Shown here: in pieces, positions 57,245 through 64,000 of the stretch | Layout of the letters: the number at the start of each line of letters is the position of its first letter | Position numbering within the stretch: the stretch's first letter is position 1 | NCBI GenBank assembly: GCA_030568195.1 | Contig: JAJLTO010000014.1 | Span: 372,001 to 436,000 of the forward strand | DNA from: Dipodascopsis uninucleata var. uninucleata | Taxonomy: Eukaryota; Ascomycota; Lipomycetes; Lipomycetales; Lipomycetaceae | Reading direction: 5' to 3' | Length of the DNA: 64,000 bases | Program-made: the position numbers and the translations under genes | Notes under the pieces: generated by a model | Told to the model about the DNA's origin: nothing | The model's database searches: none | The model's input: the letters and a program-made list of their open reading frames with translations, nothing else

Positions 57245-59641
57245 GCGACGGTATATCTGTTATTGGACCTTTGATCATTGCAGCATTTGGACTCACAAGT
57301 CTTGGAAAGTTTGGCTTAATATACTGTGCGGGAGCGCTATTCAAATTATCCCTATTCTTATAACTTGATATCTAGCGACAGAGCTTAATCGGAAATCTCC
57401 TATACTTTTGATTTCCTCTGTTTTCCCGACTATGGGATGCCATATGCTATTGAAAATTCCACATGTATATCCCTACAAAGGTGCCCTTCCTTAAGCATAC
57501 TATATAGCAGCTAATTCTACAGCGCCATTATCACGTGGTCCTCTCAAAATACTACCGGAGACAAAGAAATAATGCATTGCTGGCACATATTTATTGCTAG
57601 CAGAGGTGAATCATCGTTGGGCTTCTGAGTGCTCTGTTTAATAGAAGAGAAAAGCCGTATTATCGAACTGGTATACTGTCTAATAATGTACTTCTTTCTA
57701 GTGTTAATGGCTTTGATCTGTATGGATTGTGCTTCTGATTACGCATTTCAACAAGGGACGCCAGAAGCGTATCGATGTTGATTAAGAACGGAGAGCTTGA
57801 AGGTAGATCTTTCTGTGATGACAGCAAAACGGCTAGGTCAAGACGGTACTGCTATGGAGGAGTCTAGAATCTCGGATATAAGGAACTGAATGGCAAGACT
57901 TGAATAATGTAGTTTGCATATCCACTTTAAGGCAATATTTGTATGTTTTACTCATGGTTTGTATGGAACATTAGTATCAAATCCCTTTTGCATTGGTCGC
58001 GTTCGGTGATATGATTGAAGTGGACTGCTGTAATAATGTGCCCTCGCTGAGATTTATTCTGCAGTGCTAAATGACCGAGCGCTTTTCTGATTTGGGAGTA
58101 AGCAGATTTCTTAGTAGATTAAGGTTTGAAGTTAAATTTGTTTGTGTTGGAGCACAAAGCAGCATTGACTTTTGTCAACATTTAAGCTTAAGTTGGAAAT
58201 TATCTAAATGTGGATTAGTTTAGAATCGCAAGATGGTCTTTCCGTATTTGGGAAGCCTTGAAAGTAAATTTGTAGCAACAAGCTACGCAAAGTAGTATGT
58301 TGACCATAAGCAGGGCGCAAATTCATATATAAATGAGGTAAGAGATGCATGTATGAGGAGATATAGTCATTGGAATAGAAGTGAGATGTTTAAGGCTTAT
58401 TTGAAACAGATATAATCTTAGAAAAATCTAGTAGCTGAAGATAGGATAGGCATAAAGAATGGGGATGTGAGTTTCCTTAATAGGGAACGAAGAGGATCTT
58501 TTTGTGGCTATGATGGAAGTTGGCGAATACAGTACGCTTAAATGGAGATAATAGCTCATAAAGATTAAAAAGTGCGGCTCAAAGACAGTCGTGAATATGG
58601 ATGATGACGATACAATCAATTTCAATTTATGTTATGCTAGCGGGCAGGATTGACAAGCTATACTAAATGCTTACAGATTGGTTTCCTAGCATTATATTAA
58701 TATTGACATATCTGTAAAGACAAGTGCTTTTGTAGCTGTTGAATTTGCCAACTTTAGCTTTAAATCTACGAACTCTTCAAAGTTTAGATTTTTAAATAAC
58801 GTAGAATGAGCGACTTCTAGGTGTTTAGAATATACAAGCTACCATACAATTAGACAACGAATAAGAGCTGAGCAAGATCAATAAAATTCTAAGCTTAGAG
58901 GATTTGGAAGCCACTTATTGGTAATTCTTACTCTAGATTTGATTTTGAGTTGATTAATCGTGCCGATAATGTACGTTTTGCAATCATATGAAATAGATTT
59001 TCAATTCAGTTCAGTTTGATAAACAATAGCAAGCATGTCTACCGCACCTTCTCGTTAGAGCCTTCGATTGAAATCATAGTTTGTTCTACGATCACCTTCG
59101 CTATGAACGATACATTTTCATGTTGACATCATTAGAAATAAAGTGCTCAAATGACCGGGCCACAGAGAACATTATTAGGGTATACTGGAAAATAATTTAA
59201 CGCAGCAACTTTACAAAAAAGTATAAATAATCGGAGATTTTTTTACTCTAAAAAGCATAGACTATCTATAATAAACTATCGCTAAATAGGATATTCCTGT
59301 CATCTTATTTATGTTAAAATAAATCTAGAATTGGTCCTGATAATGTAGTAAGTATATTAGAATTTTAAGATGCTCGACCTTAAGTGGGATAGCACAGATA
59401 CTAGTTTTGATTTACATTTAATAATAAAAATTCGGAATACGAAATATATGCTTAACTAGGGTTGATGGCGGATGGCGGATTACGCGAAAATTATGGAAGG
59501 TATTTTGACAAAAAACAACAATTATTACCTAATGACGGCATTTCAATTAAATTTTGAAGCTAATAATTATATTTCTAGAAATAAATTTATAGCTGGTATG
59601 TTAGAAAAGAAAACAGATGCCTGTCACAATATTCAGTGGAA
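57245..59641. other. 2.4 kb gene-free stretch
   Basis: AT-rich, only short frames. A 71-codon plus-strand frame (59472-59687) overlaps the end of the methyltransferase gene and is not supported. Confidence 0.55.
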
Positions 59642-60529
59642 CTATGATTTTGGTACGATCTCAGACACAGCAATAGCATCATACTGAAAATCGACGAGCT
59701 CGGTATTATAGAGAAAGTCATCGGTGTTTTCAGGGATACCTTTCTTGACATAGTCGACGTACTCTATGATGCCACTATCTGCCAGGGCTCTGTCGGGTCT
59801 GAGAGCAGGACCACAATTATCTGCAAAGATGATCGAGCCAGTCTTCAGGAGGCTCAAGCGCTCCATGACTTTAAGATCAGGTAGATAAAAGTTCTTAAAG
59901 TGGTCGAGGAGTATAAAGTCAACCTGACCAGGCTCTAGCACTCCCTGTTCGACAAGACTTGTGAGCGAGTCCGCAGCGGAGCCAACAAAGACCTGGACAA
60001 CAGACTGTAGTCCGGCAAGCTCTATGAAGCTAGATGTGATAGCCGCATTGACGGGATTGACCTCCAGACTGTAGTATTTGACAGGATAGCCTTTGTTGAG
60101 GTCACGGAGGGCGCCGGCCAGGATAGTGGCAGAGTAGCCCACGTAGGCACCGAACTCGATGAAGGTCTTTGGACCAGGCGGGAGCTTTGCCATCTTGTTA
60201 ATGATATATTCCGCTTTGACAGGGCCGATAGTCATGAGACGCTCACCCTTGACACTTTTGAACAACTCGATAGTGCTGGCGACATTGGTGGGAGAATCAC
60301 CGAGGTGGTTGATCGATGGATGCTCGTGAACGAATTCGAGGACGCTAAGCTCTTTCTTGTTCTCTTCCTATCATCACAATGACCGGCCAGAGCCAAGGGG
60401 AAAAAATTAGCTTATTCATTTATTCATCTAATATTTTTAAGTAGAAAAGATCGAATTGTTACTTACGCTCTGACCGCCGCCAGTGCGGCGCGGAGCGATG
60501 CTGGAGACGTTGCGAGAATTAGCAGACAT
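59642..60529 (-). CDS. Catechol O-methyltransferase-like SAM methyltransferase, two exons
   Basis: Exon 1 is 60467-60529 (21 codons), exon 2 is 59642-60367; a 99-nt intron (GTAAGT...GATAG) lies between, giving 262 residues. COMT marks in order: the SAM loop EFGAYVGYSA (92-101), the acidic strand YYSLEVNPVNAA, LLDHFKNFYLPD with Mg ligand Asp176, and ADNC with Asp204-Asn205. The enzyme should methylate a vicinal diol such as a catechol using SAM and Mg in the cytosol. Exon 2 is clearly GC-richer than its surroundings (sampled lines 42-57% GC), unlike the other genes here. That may mean strong expression with codon selection, or foreign origin. Confidence 0.92.
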
Positions 60530-61083
60530 GTAGGAGATTCGATGAGACAAACGAAATTGCCTATAAAACGAGGAGATGTAATAGTTTCGCTGGCACAAAA
60601 AACGCATGGTGGACAAGACGTATGCTACTCGATTTATAGGCGATGAGGTGCTTTTAATACGGCAAGAGGCTTACGCGTCGAGCTGGGAGCACTTTGCAAG
60701 CTTGGCGCTTGGAACAATGGACAGATTCGGGAAAAGGTATCGTTTTCCTTTTAAGCATAGTTGTTAGGGCAAACCACTAAGCGTAGAAGAAGGAAAAGAG
60801 ACTAAGATTACATAGGGTTACATAGGGCTATCTGGAATAGGACTTTAGCTTGAAGATCGATTCGACAATATTTCTAGAACGGCGTGGTTTTATGTTGCAT
60901 TTTTGGAATGATTGATTTACTGAAAGAATACTAGGAGTAGGACGTCATCTATGGAACAGTGAAGTGATGTTGCTGTTTATAAGATCATTTGAAGTAGTTG
61001 AGACACATGAAGAATTTAGCTAACTCGAGGACAAAATGTCGCAATTTCAATTTCAATGACTATTCATTTTTGCGGTTCTAAAT
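60530..61083. other. Methyltransferase promoter and intergenic DNA
   Basis: Upstream region of the leftward methyltransferase gene, then AT-rich DNA leading to the exporter relic. No gene is seen. Confidence 0.55.
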
Positions 61084-61290
61084 ATCTCGTAGTTACCAGT
61101 ACAATATTTCAAAACTTGGCATTGAAAAACATTAAAATTTCCTGAAGGACCTTACTGTAGTGACACAGTTTGCGCATAGTCGGACATTGAATCAGCTGTC
61201 GCAAGTGCATTGCATATAGAAGCGTCATGTCTGTTAATGATGCTAAACTAGCTAGAATATATTTCTATAGGTAACAGAATTACATAATAA
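61084..61290 (+). pseudogene. Relic of the 3' end of a second DHA2 exporter
   Basis: The sequence aligns with the end of the DHA2 gene and its 3' flank (about 30530-30835). Matching blocks are CCAGTACAATATTTC, GACATTGAATCAGCT and AGCTTCATGTCTGTTAATAA (here with small changes), plus ACAGAATTACATAA after the stop region. About 120 bp between the second and third block are missing, and the frame is broken. Upstream of 61084 the similarity ends. It lies beside and convergent with the second ABC pump, as the intact exporter does with the first, so the pair was duplicated together. Confidence 0.8.
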
Positions 61291-61597
61291 ATATATATAT
61301 GCCACCCTTAAGTGCGTGAACTGCTTGAGAACACATGCATTATTGCATTACATTCTTACAAGTGCAACATTTAAACAAGAATCAAGTTGAATAATAATAT
61401 TAAAAATTCCATAATCTCTATAAATTTATTTAAGTTCAAAAAATGTCAAACTGAATCATAATTTGAAATAATCACTAGTATACTAACATTTGTCTAGGAC
61501 TCTAAACTCATAATCTTGAGAACGCCATCACCTGTTAGCCGCCCCTTTAATACCAAATATAAAAAACAGAGCTGTCGATTAGTTAGTAATATTACGT
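61291..61597. other. 3' region between exporter relic and ABC paralog
   Basis: AT-rich; positional counterpart of 30792-31172, with little remaining similarity. Confidence 0.5.
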
Positions 61598-64000
61598 TTA
61601 GTTCTTCTTCTTTTTCAGAAAATTGCCATCGCCAGGCTTCATAGCAAATACATTCGATTCGGGTTCGTGACGGTCTTTTCTTGGTCCATTGAACCACTTC
61701 TTGAAATCTAAAATAGATTTTAATGACCACACTTTAACTCTCATGTAATAATAGCAAATAAGCATTGCTGCAAAGTTGAATCCAATATAAGCGAACATGA
61801 GTCCAAAGTTTCTCCATCTGTACGACCATTTGATGTTCACAGCTTCCATAGGTTGAGCTTGCAGAGTATACTCGCAATATTCACAACTCTGCGTAGCATT
61901 TGGATTATTCAAATAACCACCGTTATCCTGAATATATCGATCAAAGTAACTCTCACACGATAGCCCATTTGGAGGATCAACAACAAAGAACTCTCCCGTT
62001 CTACAGATAAGCTGTCTCTTATCAACGAGAGGAGCAACGAAAGACTGCACAAAGTATGTGAATGGTGATACCTTATACATAAACGTCCAGAAACCAGGCA
62101 TCAAATCGTAAGGCTGAAGGATACCACAGAAAAGCATCATAGCGGCGAAGACATTCGAGTTGATCATTGATGCAGATGGCACATTTGGTGAAAAATATAA
62201 AATCCACAATCCGTAAGAACAATAATATGCCGGGAACATACAAACGTATACCAAAAAGTAGTAACCAGCATGCTCAGGAGTCGCGGAGAACCCACCGGGG
62301 AAATAATAACAGCAGAAACATAAGAATTGGCAAATTGAACTCCAAATAATTTCCCAACCAGTATGTGACAACAGAAGTGTACTCCAATGGAACGTATTTG
62401 AAGCAGATTCTCGGACTTCGAATAATTCTCTACTATCATAGGCATAAACGTGCAACTGGTTGATCATTGCAAGTGCAATAAGAAGCATCATGAAAGTAGA
62501 AAGTAGACCAAACTGAGCATCTGATAGGGAGTGATTAACCTTGACAAATGAGAAACCAACGAGCAACGCACACAGAATAGTTTCCAAAAATTTGGCTCTA
62601 ATATAAACAGGAGATCTCCAGAATTGGATCATTGTTCTCTTGAACACGATCTTATATTGATGGAACCAAGGTGTAGCAAACTTCGACTTGAGATTCTCCG
62701 CATTGTCCGATACAGGACGGGAAGCAAGTTCATGATGCAGCTGGGCAATTTCAGCTGTGAGCTTCTCACACTCAGGAGAATTATTCCATAGGTCAGCCCA
62801 ATCTGCTTCTGCACTTGCAGTAGCACCGGCACCAATACAGTTCAATATATACTCTGCAGGATTCTCTGAAACACCACACTTAACACCAGATTGACGCTCA
62901 AAGTATGATAACATAGTAGCCGAATTAGGACCAATGTCACCGCAGTAGACCATTTTACCACCCTTCTTCAAAAGCAATAGACGATCGAAAACCTCAAACA
63001 AAGTTGCCGATGGCTGATGGATAGTGCAGAGGATTGCCTGTCCAGAATCAGCGAGTGCTCGCAAAAATTGAACAATAGACCACGCAGACTGCGAATCAAG
63101 ACCAGAAGTAGGTTCATCAAGGAAAAGCAAGAGAGAAGGCTTAGCCACCAACTCAACAGCAATAGACAATTTCTTTCTCTGTTCAACGTTCAAGCCACGG
63201 CCTGTTTTACCAATGATAGCTTCTGCATAATTCTGCATACCAAGGAGATCGATAATTTTTTCCACATACTCATATTTCTCCTTTCGAGGAACCGTAAGGG
63301 GCTGACGTAAGTCAGCGGCAAATCGAAGAGACTCTCGTACGGAATATTCAGCTAAATGAAGATCCTGCTGTTGGACATATCCAGTTCGTCGCTTGAACGA
63401 AGCATCAACCGGTCTGCCGTTTACAAGCATATCACCTGTAATAACACCAAAATTGATTCTCTGAGCAAGGACATTAAGTAAAGTAGTCTTACCAGCACCA
63501 GACTCACCCATAAGAGCAGTCATAGTACCTGGCTTAACGAAACCTTGTACATCATTAAGCAACTGACGAGTTGCACCGTCGTATGGAATAACATAATCCA
63601 AATGCTGCCATGAAAATATATCACGCTTAGCTATAACTGTTTCAAGATCTACATCAGGACCATTGAGAGAAAGCATCATCTCTTCTCTGCTAGCAACACG
63701 ACCGTCCACAGATTCCATGCCTTTCTTTGGTAAATGACCTCGCTTGTAGAGAAGCATATCACCACCACCTTCAACGTTCTTAACAAATTCAGAGAGACCG
63801 ACATTCATAAGAATAAAGCCAGCAGTCCACGCAATATTAATTCCAAAGTTTCTCCAGACATGCTTCCACTCAAAGTTCATATATGCTTTCATGTAAGCGT
63901 CACCAGAAACATAAGCTTCACCAGCAACTGCACCAACAACTGTACAGATTTTATTTGCGATAGGAACATCCTCATAACCAGGACCACTGGGAACCAGACT
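61598..64000 (-). CDS. PDR-type ABC transporter, C-terminal half (5' end outside window)
   Basis: The frame is open to the right edge, so about 800 residues of a roughly 1495-residue pump are visible: end of TMD1, NBD2 and TMD2. NBD2 has Walker A GESGAGKTT, signature LNVEQRKKLSIA and LDEPTSGLDSQS, identical to the pump at 31173-35660. Differences cluster in the linker before NBD2 (for example KKGMESVDG for TESLETVDG), in the segment after NBD2 and in the last extracellular loop (RTGEFFVVDPP for KPQEYLVVDPP). The function should be drug or metabolite efflux at the plasma membrane. Same strand as its paralog, offset about 30,425 bp. Confidence 0.96.
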   Translation of the reverse strand, partial: SLVPSGPGYEDVPIANKICTVVGAVAGEAYVSGDAYMKAYMNFEWKHVWRNFGINIAWTAGFILMNVGLSEFVKNVEGGGDMLLYKRGHLPKKGMESVDGRVASREEMMLSLNGPDVDLETVIAKRDIFSWQHLDYVIPYDGATRQLLNDVQGFVKPGTMTALMGESGAGKTTLLNVLAQRINFGVITGDMLVNGRPVDASFKRRTGYVQQQDLHLAEYSVRESLRFAADLRQPLTVPRKEKYEYVEKIIDLLGMQNYAEAIIGKTGRGLNVEQRKKLSIAVELVAKPSLLLFLDEPTSGLDSQSAWSIVQFLRALADSGQAILCTIHQPSATLFEVFDRLLLLKKGGKMVYCGDIGPNSATMLSYFERQSGVKCGVSENPAEYILNCIGAGATASAEADWADLWNNSPECEKLTAEIAQLHHELASRPVSDNAENLKSKFATPWFHQYKIVFKRTMIQFWRSPVYIRAKFLETILCALLVGFSFVKVNHSLSDAQFGLLSTFMMLLIALAMINQLHVYAYDSRELFEVRESASNTFHWSTLLLSHTGWEIIWSSICQFLCFCCYYFPGGFSATPEHAGYYFLVYVCMFPAYYCSYGLWILYFSPNVPSASMINSNVFAAMMLFCGILQPYDLMPGFWTFMYKVSPFTYFVQSFVAPLVDKRQLICRTGEFFVVDPPNGLSCESYFDRYIQDNGGYLNNPNATQSCEYCEYTLQAQPMEAVNIKWSYRWRNFGLMFAYIGFNFAAMLICYYYMRVKVWSLKSILDFKKWFNGPRKDRHEPESNVFAMKPGDGNFLKKKKN

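Noticed and set aside
59472-59687. 71-codon plus-strand frame overlapping the methyltransferase end
   Set aside because: Lies antisense to a well-supported gene end, with spacer-like composition.
61598-63892. Treating the ATG at 63892 as the start of the second ABC pump
   Set aside because: The frame stays open to the window edge and the upstream residues (SLVPSGPGYEDVPIANKIC) align with the first pump, so the gene continues outside.
1-64000. LTR retroelements, other virus-like elements, CRISPR arrays, rRNA
   Set aside because: No reverse transcriptase, integrase or capsid text, no long terminal repeats, no regularly spaced repeats and no rRNA-like sequence were found by eye. The only long repeat is the ABC/exporter duplication.

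Overview
The window looks like chromosomal DNA of a budding yeast (Saccharomycotina). It is AT-rich, has no operons, and its proteins are typical of yeasts: PDR-type ABC pumps, ACS-family and DHA2 permeases, Zn2Cys6 regulators, an Ssu1-type sulfite pump and a Fzf1-type zinc-finger factor. The intron load is high for such a yeast. I place 14 short spliceosomal introns (54-104 nt, GTAAGT/GTGAGT/GTATGT donors, often a CTAAC-type branch site close to the acceptor) in 8 genes. Each restores a continuous, family-consistent reading frame. I cannot name the species. In one aligned position of the two ABC paralogs CTT in one copy matches CTG in the other, weakly favouring the standard reading of CTG as Leu.

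Only about 44% of the window is coding. The rest holds long gene-free stretches with gene relics, and the gene content is accessory (transporters, regulators, detoxification and secondary-metabolism-like enzymes). This resembles a subtelomeric or otherwise fast-evolving region.

Layout. 0-6 kb: 3' part of a probable regulator, a maltose-type acetyltransferase and a Seo1/Fen2-like permease. 9-14 kb: a GFA-type zinc protein, a secreted CrtC/AttH (Diels-Alderase-like) protein and an NCS1 nucleobase permease. 14-18 kb: no intact gene, but an ankyrin-like relic. 18-31 kb: an ACS permease, two Zn2Cys6 factors and a DHA2 drug-type exporter, one factor divergent from the exporter. 31-36 kb: a full-length PDR ABC pump. 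38 kb: tRNA-Ser(AGA). 39-43.6 kb: FZF1, a YNR064C-like alpha/beta hydrolase and SSU1. 44-46 kb: a broken lactose-permease-like gene. 47.5-56 kb: a CYP7/CYP8-like P450, a DsbA-family protein and a five-exon aldo-keto reductase. 59.6-64 kb: a catechol-O-methyltransferase-like gene, a relic of the DHA2 exporter, and a second PDR ABC pump that runs off the right edge.

Two results stand out. (1) FZF1, the YNR064C-like hydrolase and SSU1 sit side by side. In S. cerevisiae the last two are known targets of Fzf1, and the shared divergent promoter carries six copies of CTATCA, the core of the Fzf1-binding element, within 330 bp. This looks like a physically clustered regulator-plus-targets module for sulfite/nitrosative/electrophile stress. 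(2) The convergent DHA2-exporter/ABC-pump pair at 29-36 kb was copied about 30.4 kb to the right. There the exporter has decayed to a stub, while the ABC copy shows tracts of near-identity that point to gene conversion.
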